From NCBI GenBank assembly GCA_029167045.1, contig JARFPK010000004.1, positions 1-64,000 on the forward strand: 64,000 nucleotides of DNA, in the 5' to 3' direction. Of this stretch, positions 9,348 to 18,652 are shown one piece after another. The notes under the pieces were generated by a model. The model made no database searches, had not been told where the DNA came from, and saw nothing but the letters and a program-made list of their open reading frames with translations. The position numbers and the translations under genes are program-made. Position 1 is the first letter of the stretch. Every line of letters starts with the position of its first letter. Origin of the DNA: Candidatus Methanocrinis natronophilus. Lineage in GTDB: Archaea > Halobacteriota > Methanosarcinia > Methanotrichales > Methanotrichaceae.

Positions 9348-10669
9348 CCTTCAAAAATATAATCTGTCCCGTCTGCGGCGCCTCCTGTGACGATATCCAG
9401 GTCGAGATCGCCGGCGGTGGCATAAGGGTCAAGAACGCCTGCAGGATGGGAAACGCCAAGTTCCAGGAGATATCAAGCCCCCACCGGATCAGGGAGCCGA
9501 TGATCAGGGATGGTGGCCGGATGAGGGCCGCCTCCTTCGACGAGGCGGTCGATCGAGCCGCTTCGATCCTGGTGGAGGCGAAACGCCCCCTGATCTTCAT
9601 GGGATGCGAGACCTCCAGCGAGGCGATGGAGGTGGGGCTCCACCTCGGAGAGCATCTGGGGGCGGTCGTCGACTCCAACTCCACCGTATGCCACGGCCCC
9701 ACCGCCATGGGGATCCAGGAGGCAGGAAGGGTCGGCGCCACCGCCGGCCAGGCAAAATCCAGGGCAGATCTCGCCGTCTACTGGGGGTCCAACCCCCTGG
9801 AGTCGATGCCCCGCCACATGTCCCGCTACGCGGTCTTCCCAAGAGGCCACTGGACCCGGAGGGGGAGGTTCGACCGGACCGTGATCACCGTAGACCCGAG
9901 AAGGACCATCACCGCCGAGAACTCCGATCTCCACATCCAGCTGAAGCCCAACACCGACTACGAGCTGATCTCGGCGCTCCTCACCCTCCTCCACGGCAAA
10001 AGGCCCCACGACTCGGTGGAGGAGATCACCGGGATCTCCATCTCCCGGATGGAAGAGATGCTGGAGATGATGAAGTCGTCCAACTTCGGCGTCATCTACG
10101 TCGGCCTGGGGATCGCCTCCTCCTACGGAAAGCACCGGAACGCCGAGGCGGCCTTCAACCTGGTCAAGGAGCTGAACGCCACCACCAAGTTCGTCATCGG
10201 GGCCCTGAGGGGTCACTGCAACGTCGCCGGGTTCAACCAGATCGCCTCCTATCTCTACGGCTATCCCTTCGGCCTCGACTTCTCCCGGGGGTATCCCCGT
10301 TACAACCCCGGCGAGTTCACCGCTGTCGACCTCCTCCGGGAAAAAGATGTGGACGCAGCTCTGATAGTCTCCGCCGATCTCGTCTCCCACTTTCCGGCGG
10401 ACTGCGCCGAATATCTCGCCGAGATCCCGGTGGCTTGTATCGAGATCGCTCCCACCCCCACCACCATGATCTCCGATGTTATAATTCCAGGGGTCATAGA
10501 CGCCATGGAGTGCGACGGGACGTTCTATCGCCTCGACGACGTTCCCATCTACTTCAGGCCCTTCACCACCTCCCCCTTCTCCTTCACCGAGAGCAACGAG
10601 GATACCATGAGAAGGATATTCGATCGAACAAGAGACAGCCTGAAATCTTCAAATCTGGCCGAAGAATGA
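9344..10669 (+). CDS. fwdB: Formylmethanofuran dehydrogenase subunit B (CO2 reductase)
   Basis: Catalytic subunit that reduces CO2 to formate at a tungsten or molybdenum bis-pterin centre; the formate then tunnels to FwdA. The product is 441 residues from ATG 9344, which overlaps fwdD as ATGA. The [4Fe-4S] site is Cys8, Cys11, Cys15 and Cys33 (CPVCGASC, then NACRMG). The metal ligand is Cys116 in NSTVCHGPTAMG, a cysteine and not selenocysteine, so this is a Cys-type isoenzyme. Sequence alone does not decide tungsten (Fwd) versus molybdenum (Fmd). Confidence 0.93.
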   Translation: MTFKNIICPVCGASCDDIQVEIAGGGIRVKNACRMGNAKFQEISSPHRIREPMIRDGGRMRAASFDEAVDRAASILVEAKRPLIFMGCETSSEAMEVGLHLGEHLGAVVDSNSTVCHGPTAMGIQEAGRVGATAGQAKSRADLAVYWGSNPLESMPRHMSRYAVFPRGHWTRRGRFDRTVITVDPRRTITAENSDLHIQLKPNTDYELISALLTLLHGKRPHDSVEEITGISISRMEEMLEMMKSSNFGVIYVGLGIASSYGKHRNAEAAFNLVKELNATTKFVIGALRGHCNVAGFNQIASYLYGYPFGLDFSRGYPRYNPGEFTAVDLLREKDVDAALIVSADLVSHFPADCAEYLAEIPVACIEIAPTPTTMISDVIIPGVIDAMECDGTFYRLDDVPIYFRPFTTSPFSFTESNEDTMRRIFDRTRDSLKSSNLAEE

Positions 10670-10693
10670 TCCCTTACTTCCGGAGGATATGAA

Positions 10694-12733
10694 TTGTCTA
10701 CAAAACTGGTGCCATCTCTCTGCCCTTACTGTGCAGTAGGTTGCGGCTATTACCTCATTTTAGAGAGGGGCAAAGCAGTCGGCGTTGAGTATATGAAAGA
10801 CCACCCAGCCTCTGAGGGAGCCCTCTGCCCTAAGGGGAACGCCGTCCTGGAGATCTTGAATAATGGGGATCGGCTCAAATATCCGCTTAAGAGGAGAGGG
10901 GACGAATATATGAGGATCTCCTGGGAGGAGGCCCTCGACCTGGCGGCGGAGGGTCTTGCCCGGAATGCAAGAGTTAACGGGCCAAGGTCCCTCGGCTTTC
11001 TCGCCTCATCCCGCTGCAACAACGAGGAGAACTATCTCTTGCAGAAGCTCGCCCGCCTCCTGGGATCGCCCAACATAGACAACTGCGCCCGCCTCTGCCA
11101 TTCGCCTACCGTCGTCGGCCTGGGGGCGGTCCTGGGGACGGGAGCCATGACCAACAACCTAGCAGACCTCAAAAACTCCGGATGCATCTTCGCGATAGGC
11201 ACAAACTTCGCCGAGGCTCATCCCGTCGTATCCCGCTGGGTCCAGAGGGCGAAGGAGAGGGGGGCGAAGGTGATCGTCGCCGATCCGCGGATCACCTCCA
11301 CCTCCTGGATGGCGGACCTCCACCTAAGGATAAAACCCGGAACCGACATCGACCTATTGAGGGGTATGATGAAGGTGATCGTGGATGAGGGGCTGGCAGA
11401 TGATAAGTTCATAAAAGGTAGGACCGAGGGCTTTGAAGAGCTCCAGGCCAGCCTACGCGGCTATTCCCTCGAAAAGGCGGCCACGCTTACCGGCGTTCCT
11501 GCTGGAGATATCGCCCGGGCCGCCCGGATATATGCTCGGTCCCCTGCGTCCTCTCTCCTCTACTGTATGGGGATAACCCAGCACGTCTGCGGCACCGATA
11601 ACGTGAAGACATGTGCCACCCTGGCCCTGATCGCCGGCCAGATGGGAAGGCCGGGGGCCGGGGTCTGGCCGATGCGCGGCCAGAATAACGTCCAGGGAAA
11701 TTGCGATATGGGCGGGATGGCCGAGTTCTATCCAGGCTACAGGAGGTCCTCAGAACCAGAGTCCGTCGAGTTTTTCAAGGCCGCCTGGGAGGCGGAGGAC
11801 CTCCCCCTGGGGCCGGGGCTGACCTCCACGGAGATGACGGAGGCGGCCCTGGAGGGGAAGATAAAGGCGATGTACATCATCGGAGAAGATCCCGTCACCT
11901 GCGATGCCAATATAAACAAGACTAAGGCAGCCCTCGAAAGCCTGGATTTTCTCATCGTCCAGGAGATCTTCATGACCGCCACCGCCAGGATGGCCGACCT
12001 CGTCCTCCCCGCCGCTGCCTGGGCGGAGAAGGACGGAAGCTACACCTCCATGGAGCGGCGGGTCCAGTGGATCTACCGGGCTGTCCCTCCCGTCGGCGAG
12101 GCGAAGGAGGGGCTCTGGATCATAAACGAGATCGGGAAACGGATGGGGATCGATCTGAAGGGGGATAGCGCCGATCAGGTCCTCAAAGAGATCAACAGGA
12201 CCGTCCCGCAGTACGGAGGAATGACCAGAGAGAGGATATCCAAGAGGGGGGGCCTCCTCTGGCCCTGCCCTGAAGAGGGTCATCCTGGGACCGAAATCCT
12301 CCATCGGGATAGGTTCTCCACCCCCGGCGGCAGGGCGAATATCGCCTCTGTTGAGAACAGGCCCCCCGCCGAGGAGACGAGCCCGGAGTATCCGATCATC
12401 CTCTCCACCGGGAGGATTGTGGTCCACTACAACAGCGGCTCCATGACTAGGCGTAGCCCCTCCCTCCTGGATAGGGACCCCGAGCTCTACGTGGAGATCA
12501 ATCCAGAGGATGCGGCGAGGCTGTTGATCTGCGAAGGTGATATGGTCAAGGTGGAGACGATCCGGGGCCAGGCCGGGGCCCGGGCCCGAGTGACGGAGAA
12601 GGTGCTTCCAGGGATGGCCTTCATGCCCTTCCACTGGCAGGCGGCGAACGTCATCACCTCCGATGCCCTCGACCCCGTGGCCAAGATCCCCGAATATAAG
12701 ATGGCAGCCTGCAGAATATCCGTGAAGTCTTGA
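10694..12733 (+). CDS. fdhA: Formate dehydrogenase catalytic subunit, single-cluster type
   Basis: Molybdopterin/tungstopterin oxidoreductase of 679 residues, interconverting formate and CO2 if it is a true FdhA. The N-terminal [4Fe-4S] ligands are Cys10, Cys13, Cys17 and Cys45 (CPYCAVGC, then ALCPKG). The active site has Cys135-His136 in NCARLCHSP, the Cys form of the Sec-His pair, and the pterin motif MRGQNNVQGNCDMG is present. TTG 10694 follows GGAGG (10682-10686) by seven bases. It lies 24 bases after fwdB and probably belongs to the same transcript. No F420-reducing FdhB gene follows, so its electron partner is unknown. Confidence 0.88.
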   Translation: MSTKLVPSLCPYCAVGCGYYLILERGKAVGVEYMKDHPASEGALCPKGNAVLEILNNGDRLKYPLKRRGDEYMRISWEEALDLAAEGLARNARVNGPRSLGFLASSRCNNEENYLLQKLARLLGSPNIDNCARLCHSPTVVGLGAVLGTGAMTNNLADLKNSGCIFAIGTNFAEAHPVVSRWVQRAKERGAKVIVADPRITSTSWMADLHLRIKPGTDIDLLRGMMKVIVDEGLADDKFIKGRTEGFEELQASLRGYSLEKAATLTGVPAGDIARAARIYARSPASSLLYCMGITQHVCGTDNVKTCATLALIAGQMGRPGAGVWPMRGQNNVQGNCDMGGMAEFYPGYRRSSEPESVEFFKAAWEAEDLPLGPGLTSTEMTEAALEGKIKAMYIIGEDPVTCDANINKTKAALESLDFLIVQEIFMTATARMADLVLPAAAWAEKDGSYTSMERRVQWIYRAVPPVGEAKEGLWIINEIGKRMGIDLKGDSADQVLKEINRTVPQYGGMTRERISKRGGLLWPCPEEGHPGTEILHRDRFSTPGGRANIASVENRPPAEETSPEYPIILSTGRIVVHYNSGSMTRRSPSLLDRDPELYVEINPEDAARLLICEGDMVKVETIRGQAGARARVTEKVLPGMAFMPFHWQAANVITSDALDPVAKIPEYKMAACRISVKS

Positions 12734-12743
12734 GGACCGAGGG

Positions 12744-13514
12744 ATGAAAGAGAGCTGGCACGCTCGGAGGATCGGAGAGGCGGAAGAGTTCTGGCAGGAG
12801 GCGTTCCTCGATCCCGCCTCCACCTTCCAGACGGTGAAGTCCACCGAGATCTCCGGGGAGGAGAGGCGGAGGCTGGAGGTGGATGTAGCCATCGAGGAGA
12901 GGATCGCTCTGGTCCTGAATGGCGTGAAGGTGGCGGATCTCCCTTGCCTCCCATCTCAGCTCGAAGAGCTGGCCGTCGGCCATCTCGTCTGCGAGGGGTT
13001 CCTCGAAGGGATAGAAGACCTCGTCTCGGTGAGGGTGGAGGATGGAGAGATCTTTTGTGAGGGGAGGGGCGGCCTGAAAAGGAAGGAAGCTCGTCCTGCA
13101 GCCTCAGAGATGAGGATAAGCCCCGAGGCGATCTATAGAGCCCTCGACGAGGTCCATGAGGGAGCCCTCATCTGGAGGAGGACGGGGGGGACCCACTCCG
13201 CCCTCTTCCTCAGAGAAGACGGCAGATCCCGTTACTTCTGCGAGGACGTCAGCAGATCTTCGGCGGTGGACAAGGCCGTCGGTTCTGCCCTCATGGCAAG
13301 AGCCGATCTCTCCAGGTCGGCCCTTATAACGACGGGAAGGCTCTCATCGGCGATCGTCTCCAAGGCGGCGATGTCTAGAGTCCCCGTATTGGTCAGCCGG
13401 GCCGCCCCCCTGATGGCCGGAATAGACCTCGCCGAGAGGCTGGGAATGACCCTGGCCGCCTTCGCGAGAAGGCCGAATCTCTACATCTACACCGGAGAGG
13501 AGAGGATCTTATGA
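12744..13514 (+). CDS. fdhD: FdhD-type sulfurtransferase homologue lacking the CxxC loop
   Basis: Homologue (256 residues) of FdhD, which in E. coli passes sulfur from IscS to the molybdenum centre of formate dehydrogenase through two cysteines in a flexible CxxC loop. The family core is visible: LVLNGVKVADLPCLPSQLEE, ELAVGHLVCEGFL, RTGGTHSALF and the GR/S-rich DVSRSSAVDKAVG segment. The CxxC loop expected just before RISPEAIYRALDEV is absent and replaced by KRKEARPAASEM. It may bind bis-pterin without transferring sulfur, or use another cysteine. It sits between two fdhA genes. Confidence 0.85.
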   Translation: MKESWHARRIGEAEEFWQEAFLDPASTFQTVKSTEISGEERRRLEVDVAIEERIALVLNGVKVADLPCLPSQLEELAVGHLVCEGFLEGIEDLVSVRVEDGEIFCEGRGGLKRKEARPAASEMRISPEAIYRALDEVHEGALIWRRTGGTHSALFLREDGRSRYFCEDVSRSSAVDKAVGSALMARADLSRSALITTGRLSSAIVSKAAMSRVPVLVSRAAPLMAGIDLAERLGMTLAAFARRPNLYIYTGEERIL

Positions 13515-13554
13515 CGATGGCTTCTGCCTCTTTTAAACCCCGAAGGTGGGAGCC

Positions 13555-14340
13555 ATGACGAAGAGCGAAGATACCACGAAGACAGATCTTTTAGAGGTCG
13601 CAAGATCGCGGTTCATCTCCGAGCTGGACCGCTGGTGCGCCCGGAAGGGCGTCCCGAGGGATGATCTGGACGACCAGGTGGTGGCGGCCCGCCCCCTCAA
13701 GAGCGACGAGGCGATCGGGAACCCCGAGAGGGACGACTTCCCCCTCCTGAGGGGAAAGGAGGTCCTGATGGAGGCCAGGTACCGGGGGTCTATCGGCCAG
13801 GCCTTCACCTCCGCCCGGGGCGTCTATAGCGGAACCCTGGAGGGGGTGCTGAAGCTCCCCCTGGAGAGTACCTTCCACCGGGCGGTTCTGGTATCCACCA
13901 TAAACGCCGTCATGAGAGATCTGGGGCTGGTGGAAGGGACGGTCCACTGCAGGGATGCCGGCCCCCGGGACTGTGCCGCCGACCTGGGCCGCCTCATGAG
14001 GAAGGAGAGACCCCTAAGGGTGGGGCTGGTGGGGCTGCAGCCCGCCATCCTCACCTCTCTTGTCGAGATCTTCGGTCCCGAGAGGGTGATGGTCTCAGAC
14101 CTCGCCGGTGCCGGTGAGACCCGTTCAGGGGTCAAGGTCCTGGACGGAGGGCGCCCCTGTTCCCTCTTCGAGAGCTGCCCCACCGTTCTGATCACAGGCA
14201 CCACCCTCGTCAACGGGACCATCGACGGCCTTATGGAGCTGGCTTTTCGGTTCGAAAATCGGGTCGTCTTCTACGGGACGACCATAGCAGGGGCCGCCCG
14301 CCTCCTGGGCTTGGAGAGGTGGTGCATCTGTTCAAAGTGA
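13555..14340 (+). CDS. DUF364-like Rossmann protein
   Basis: Protein of about 261 residues resembling the DUF364 / putative heavy-metal chelation family. The N-terminal part carries EARYRGSIGQAFTSARGVY. The C-terminal part has a Rossmann-like RVGLVGLQPAILTSLVEIFG and the conserved TVLITGTTLVNGTIDGLM. No enzymatic activity is established for the family. GTG 13546 is an alternative start four residues upstream; ATG 13555 is chosen. Its position between fdhD and a second fdhA suggests a role in metal or cofactor handling for these enzymes, which is inference from context. Confidence 0.65.
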   Translation: MTKSEDTTKTDLLEVARSRFISELDRWCARKGVPRDDLDDQVVAARPLKSDEAIGNPERDDFPLLRGKEVLMEARYRGSIGQAFTSARGVYSGTLEGVLKLPLESTFHRAVLVSTINAVMRDLGLVEGTVHCRDAGPRDCAADLGRLMRKERPLRVGLVGLQPAILTSLVEIFGPERVMVSDLAGAGETRSGVKVLDGGRPCSLFESCPTVLITGTTLVNGTIDGLMELAFRFENRVVFYGTTIAGAARLLGLERWCICSK

Positions 14341-14403
14341 CCTTCTTATTCCGCAAACCTCCTCTTACAATTGATACCGTCACCCTCAGGAGCGCTCGAG
14401 AAG

Positions 14404-17160
14404 ATGTATGAAATAACCCTAACCATCGACGGCCGAGAGGTGGCGGTCCCCCCGGGGGCTACCATCCTCGATGCGGCCCGGAAAGCCGGATCTTACGTGC
14501 CGGCTCTCTGCCACCATCCGGATTTGAAGCCGATAGGCTCCTGCAAGCTCTGCATCGTTGCAGTAGAGGGCCTCGATCACCATCCTACATCCTGCAATAC
14601 CCCGGCGGAAGAGGGGATGGTGGTGGAGACCCGGACCGGGGAGCTTCAGGAGATGAGAAGGCACACCCTGGAGATCCTCCTCGCCCTCACCAACCATCCC
14701 ATCTCGTGCCTCTTCTGCGATCGTAAGGACGAATGCACCGACCTGCGAGAGTGCATGAGGAAGTTTCCGGTGACCGTCGGCTGCAAGTACTGCCCGCAAG
14801 ACGGGAGGTGCGAATTGCAGCAGGCGGTGGAGTTCGTCGGCCTGGAGAAGGTCAGATATCAGCTCAGCTTCAGGAATATGCCGGTGTTGAGAGAGCCCTT
14901 CTTCGACCGCAACTACAACCTCTGCATCATGTGCAGTCGCTGCGTGCGAGTATGCGCGGAGGTCCGGGGGGAGGGGGTCCTCAAGAGCAACCCCGACTTT
15001 CACCGAATGCACTGGATAGGACCCCCATCTCTGATGGACTCCGACTGCAAGTTCTGCGGCGCATGCGTCGACGTCTGCCCCACCGGCGCCCTATCCGTTA
15101 GGTCTGAGAAGTGGATCCGGCCGGAGAGGACCGTCTCCACCGTCTGCCCCTACTGCGGTGTAGGCTGCCGGATGACTCTCGGGGTCGAAGATGAGAGGAT
15201 CGTCTCCATAGCTCCTGATCGGGAGGGTCCGGTTAATCGGGGTCAGCTCTGCGTCAAGGGCCGCTTCGGCCTCGACGAGATCGTCCATCACCCCGACCGG
15301 ATCACCACCCCCCTGATAAGACGGAACGGCCGATTCGAGGAGGCTACCTGGGAAGAGGCCCTCGACCTCGTCGCTAGGAGGTTCTCAGAGATCAAAGACG
15401 AGTACGGTCCCGACACCCTGGGAGCCCTCTCCTCGTCCCGGTGCACCAACGAGGAGAACTACCTGGTCCAGAAGCTCGCCCGGGCGGTCTTCGGCACCAA
15501 CAACGTCGACAACTGCGCCCGGGTCTGCCATGCCCCTTCGGTGACGGGGCTCGCCTCCTGCTTCGGCAGCGGTGCCGCCACCAACTCTTTCGACCAGATC
15601 GAGGACGCCGACCTCCTCTTCATCATCGGCTCCAACACCACCGAGGCTCATCCCATCGTCGGCCTGAAGGTGATCGCTGCGGCGAAGAAGGGCGTAGAGA
15701 TCATCGTCGCCGACCCCCGGAAGATCGAGCTCGTCGACCGGGCGAAGGTCTGGCTGAACCTGCGGCCGGGGACGAACATCGCCCTCCTAAACGGGATGAT
15801 GAACGTCATCCTTCGGGAGGGGCTGGAGGATCGGGAGTTCATCGCCAGCCGGACAGAGGGGTTCGAAGAGTTCAGAAAGGTGGTCGATGGATATACTCCC
15901 GAGAGGGCCGCCGAGATAACCGGGGTTCCCGCAGGGGATATCATCGAAGCCGCCCGGCTCTACGCCGGAGCTGATAAGGCGATGATCATCTACAGCCTGG
16001 GGATGACCGAGCACGTAACCGGAACCGCCAATGTCATGTCCTTGGGCAACCTCGCCATGCTGACGGGCAACGTCGGCCGCAGGTCTACCGGCGTGATGCC
16101 CTTGCGGGGTCAGAACAACGTCCAGGGGGCCTGCGACATGGGAGCCCTCCCCAACAACTACGTCGGCTACCAGCCTGTGACGGACCCGAAGGCCCGGTCC
16201 AAGTTCGAGGAGGCCTGGAGGGTCCGGCTCCCCGCAGATCCCGGCCTTACCTCCACAGAGATGATGGAGCGGCTGGCGGAAGGGAGAGGCGTCCGGGGGC
16301 TCTACATCCTGGGAGAGGACGTCGCCCAGACCGAGCCCGATACCAACCGGGTCCGCTCCTCCCTGGAGGCCCTGGAGTTCCTCGTCGTCCAGGAGATATT
16401 CCCCACCGAGACGACGAAGTACGCCGACGTCATCCTTCCTGCCGCAAGCTTCGCCGAGTGCGACGGTACCTTCACCAACGGGGAGCGGAGGATCCAGCGG
16501 GTGAACAGGGCGATACCTCCCCTCTGCGGCCTTGCAAACTGGGAGACGATCTCTCGGATCGCCGAGAAGATGGGCTATCCTATGAAGTACAGCCACCCCT
16601 CCGAGATCATGGAGGAGATATCATCTCTGGCGCCCCTCTTCGGTGGGGTGAGCTTCGATAGGCTGGACCTTCGGGGGCTCCAGTGGCCCTGCCCATCGAT
16701 AGACCACCCTGGGACGGAGACGATGCACCTCGGCTGTTTCAGCCGGGGGCTGGGTAAGTTCAACGGGGCAAAGCACAGGCCCCCCGCCGAGGAGCCTGAT
16801 CCGGACTATCCCCTCATCCTCACCACCGGCCGAAGAAGGGAGCATTACAACTGCGGCTCCATGACCCGTCGCTCAAAAGGGATCATGTGGATATGGCCGG
16901 AGGAGACGATCGAGATGAGCCCTGCGGACGCCAAGGACCTGGGAGTCGAGGACGGCGAGACGGTCCTCGTCAGCTCCCGGCGGGGCGAGGTGAGGGTGAA
17001 GGCGAGGGTCACCGAGAAGTCATCGCGGGGCGTCGCCTTCATGTCCTTCCACTACCAGGACGTTCTCACCAACCTTCTCACCAACGCCGCCCTGGACCCC
17101 CAAGCGAAGACTCCGGAGTACAAGGCCTGCGCCATCCGCGTAGAGAAGATACCTACGTGA
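14404..17160 (+). CDS. fdhA: Formate dehydrogenase alpha subunit with NuoG-like N-terminus
   Basis: Multi-cluster molybdopterin enzyme, 918 residues. In order: a [2Fe-2S] plant-type ferredoxin domain (Cys36, Cys47, Cys50, Cys64); a NuoG-type His/Cys cluster region (NHPISCLFCDRKDEC); two [4Fe-4S] motifs (CIMCSRCVRVC and CKFCGACVDVCP); then the FdhA body with CPYCGVGC and the active-site NCARVCHAP, with Cys in place of Sec. This architecture is that of soluble NAD- or ferredoxin-linked formate dehydrogenases. TTG 14371 is open upstream, but ATG 14404 starts the ferredoxin fold directly. No NuoF/NuoE- or FdhB-like partner lies downstream, so the electron acceptor is not evident. Confidence 0.88.
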   Translation: MYEITLTIDGREVAVPPGATILDAARKAGSYVPALCHHPDLKPIGSCKLCIVAVEGLDHHPTSCNTPAEEGMVVETRTGELQEMRRHTLEILLALTNHPISCLFCDRKDECTDLRECMRKFPVTVGCKYCPQDGRCELQQAVEFVGLEKVRYQLSFRNMPVLREPFFDRNYNLCIMCSRCVRVCAEVRGEGVLKSNPDFHRMHWIGPPSLMDSDCKFCGACVDVCPTGALSVRSEKWIRPERTVSTVCPYCGVGCRMTLGVEDERIVSIAPDREGPVNRGQLCVKGRFGLDEIVHHPDRITTPLIRRNGRFEEATWEEALDLVARRFSEIKDEYGPDTLGALSSSRCTNEENYLVQKLARAVFGTNNVDNCARVCHAPSVTGLASCFGSGAATNSFDQIEDADLLFIIGSNTTEAHPIVGLKVIAAAKKGVEIIVADPRKIELVDRAKVWLNLRPGTNIALLNGMMNVILREGLEDREFIASRTEGFEEFRKVVDGYTPERAAEITGVPAGDIIEAARLYAGADKAMIIYSLGMTEHVTGTANVMSLGNLAMLTGNVGRRSTGVMPLRGQNNVQGACDMGALPNNYVGYQPVTDPKARSKFEEAWRVRLPADPGLTSTEMMERLAEGRGVRGLYILGEDVAQTEPDTNRVRSSLEALEFLVVQEIFPTETTKYADVILPAASFAECDGTFTNGERRIQRVNRAIPPLCGLANWETISRIAEKMGYPMKYSHPSEIMEEISSLAPLFGGVSFDRLDLRGLQWPCPSIDHPGTETMHLGCFSRGLGKFNGAKHRPPAEEPDPDYPLILTTGRRREHYNCGSMTRRSKGIMWIWPEETIEMSPADAKDLGVEDGETVLVSSRRGEVRVKARVTEKSSRGVAFMSFHYQDVLTNLLTNAALDPQAKTPEYKACAIRVEKIPT

Positions 17161-17210
17161 AGGCGGAAGCGAATCCTACAACGCCGGTCCCCTCCGGGGA
17201 ACCGATCCAT

Positions 17211-17218
17211 ATTTAAAA
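17211..17218 (+). promoter_or_regulatory. TATA box of larC, leaderless spacing
   Basis: ATTTAAAA occurs in an otherwise GC-rich gap, centred 26 bases upstream of the larC ATG at 17241. No purine-rich ribosome binding site is seen next to the ATG, so transcription probably begins at or next to the start codon. Confidence 0.55.
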
Positions 17219-17240
17219 AGGTGGCACTTCACCATCCTCT

Positions 17241-18449
17241 ATGAGACTCCTCCTCTTCGACCCCTCCTCGGGCGCCTCCGGCGACATGATCATGGCATCC
17301 CTCCTGGACGCAGGGGCAGACCCCGACTCCGTAAGGAAAGCCGTCGAGTCCGTCGGCTGCGGCTTCGAGATCTCTCGGGAAGAGAGGCACCACATCTCAG
17401 CCGCTAGGGTGAGGATCCATGCCGGCGGGAAGAGGTACAGGACCCTCTCGGAGGCGAGGTCGATCCTGGCGGCGGCAGCCCTCGCTCCCCAGGCCCGCGA
17501 CCGGGCGATGAAGATCATGGAGATCCTCGCCTCCGCGGAAGGAAGGGTCCACGCCGTCTCCGAAGAGGAGGCGCGGTTCCACGAGATCGGAGCCATGGAC
17601 GCCCTAGCCGACATCGCCGGATCCTCAGCCGCCCTTTCGAGCCTCGCCGTCGATGGGGTAGTCGTCCTGCCGATATCCGTCGGCTCGGGGACCGTCGTCG
17701 CCGCCCACGGCCGCCTACCCGTCCCCGCCCCCGCAACCCTGGAGATCCTGAAGGGGTCTCTCCTCTTCTGGAGGGGCGGGCCGGTCGAAGGGGAGCTATT
17801 GACCCCCACGGGGGCGGCGATCCTGGCGGGGTTCGCCGACGAGGCTGCCGCCGAATATCCCCTGATCCGGGCCGGGGCCTCGGGCTATGGTGCCGGATCG
17901 AAGGATTTGGCGGTCCCAAACCTCCTGCGGACCGTCATCGGTGAGCCGCTGGAGCCGAAGGGCGCTGGCGAGAGCCATCCCCATCCTCACCACGACCGGG
18001 TCGTCCAGCTGGAGACGAACGTCGACGACGTCACCGGGGAGGTCCTGGGCGGCCTTCTGGAGATCCTGATGGAGGAGGGGGCCCTGGACGTCACCATCGT
18101 CCCGGCTCTGATGAAGAAGGGAAGGCCGGCAAGCCTCGTCCAGGTTCTGGCGAGGAAGGAGGAGGCGGAGCGGCTCGCCCGGATAGTGATGAAGGAGACG
18201 GGAAGCCTGGGGGTCCGGGTCTTTCCCAGCCTCCACCGGTTCGTCGCTCGAAGGGAAGAGAGGGAGGTCGGCTTCGAGATAGAAGGCCGGCCTTTCAGGG
18301 TGAGGTTGAAGGTGAGCCGCCTCGGGGAGGAGGTCCTCCGGATCAAGGCCGAGCACGACGACTGCCGGCAGGTCGCCAGAGAGAGCGGCCTTTCCCTGAG
18401 GGAGGTGGCCAGGAGGGCGGAGGAAGCGGCCTGGAGAGAGGTGGCTTAA
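17241..18449 (+). CDS. larC: LarC-type nickel insertion / cyclometallase protein
   Basis: Homologue (402 residues) of LarC, which in Lactobacillus inserts nickel into the pincer cofactor of lactate racemase using CTP. The family signature FDPSSGASGDMIMASLLDAG opens the protein, followed by the HEIGAMDALADIAGS segment. A histidine-containing linker (HPHPHHDRV) precedes the C-terminal domain with LETNVDDVTGEVLGGL. The two halves, which are split by programmed frameshifting in Lactobacillus, form one continuous chain here. LarB and LarE are not in the window, so the target enzyme is unclear. Confidence 0.88.
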   Translation: MRLLLFDPSSGASGDMIMASLLDAGADPDSVRKAVESVGCGFEISREERHHISAARVRIHAGGKRYRTLSEARSILAAAALAPQARDRAMKIMEILASAEGRVHAVSEEEARFHEIGAMDALADIAGSSAALSSLAVDGVVVLPISVGSGTVVAAHGRLPVPAPATLEILKGSLLFWRGGPVEGELLTPTGAAILAGFADEAAAEYPLIRAGASGYGAGSKDLAVPNLLRTVIGEPLEPKGAGESHPHPHHDRVVQLETNVDDVTGEVLGGLLEILMEEGALDVTIVPALMKKGRPASLVQVLARKEEAERLARIVMKETGSLGVRVFPSLHRFVARREEREVGFEIEGRPFRVRLKVSRLGEEVLRIKAEHDDCRQVARESGLSLREVARRAEEAAWREVA

Positions 18450-18652
18450 TCGAGGGAGGAGGCGCCTGGAGGGGGTAGGAGTGAGCCCACCCCGGTCCCG
18501 TTACCCCAATCCCGGCCAGTTGAAAAATTCTGACCTCTCCCGGATTGTTATATCCTTCAGGTGGATGGGCGAATCAAAAGTTATTACGACCTTTCCATCT
18601 AATCGCAAGGTTCTTCTATCTATAGGGGGTCAATCCATCCGGTGCATGTTTC

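Noticed and set aside
9344-17160. Selenocysteine in FwdB or FdhA
   Set aside because: All three active-site positions are cysteine codons in open frames (FwdB Cys116, FdhA Cys135 and the Cys of NCARVCHAP); no in-frame TGA occurs there.
18450-18652. tRNA gene between larC and hemL
   Set aside because: No T-arm consensus or cloverleaf could be found in this or the other gaps.
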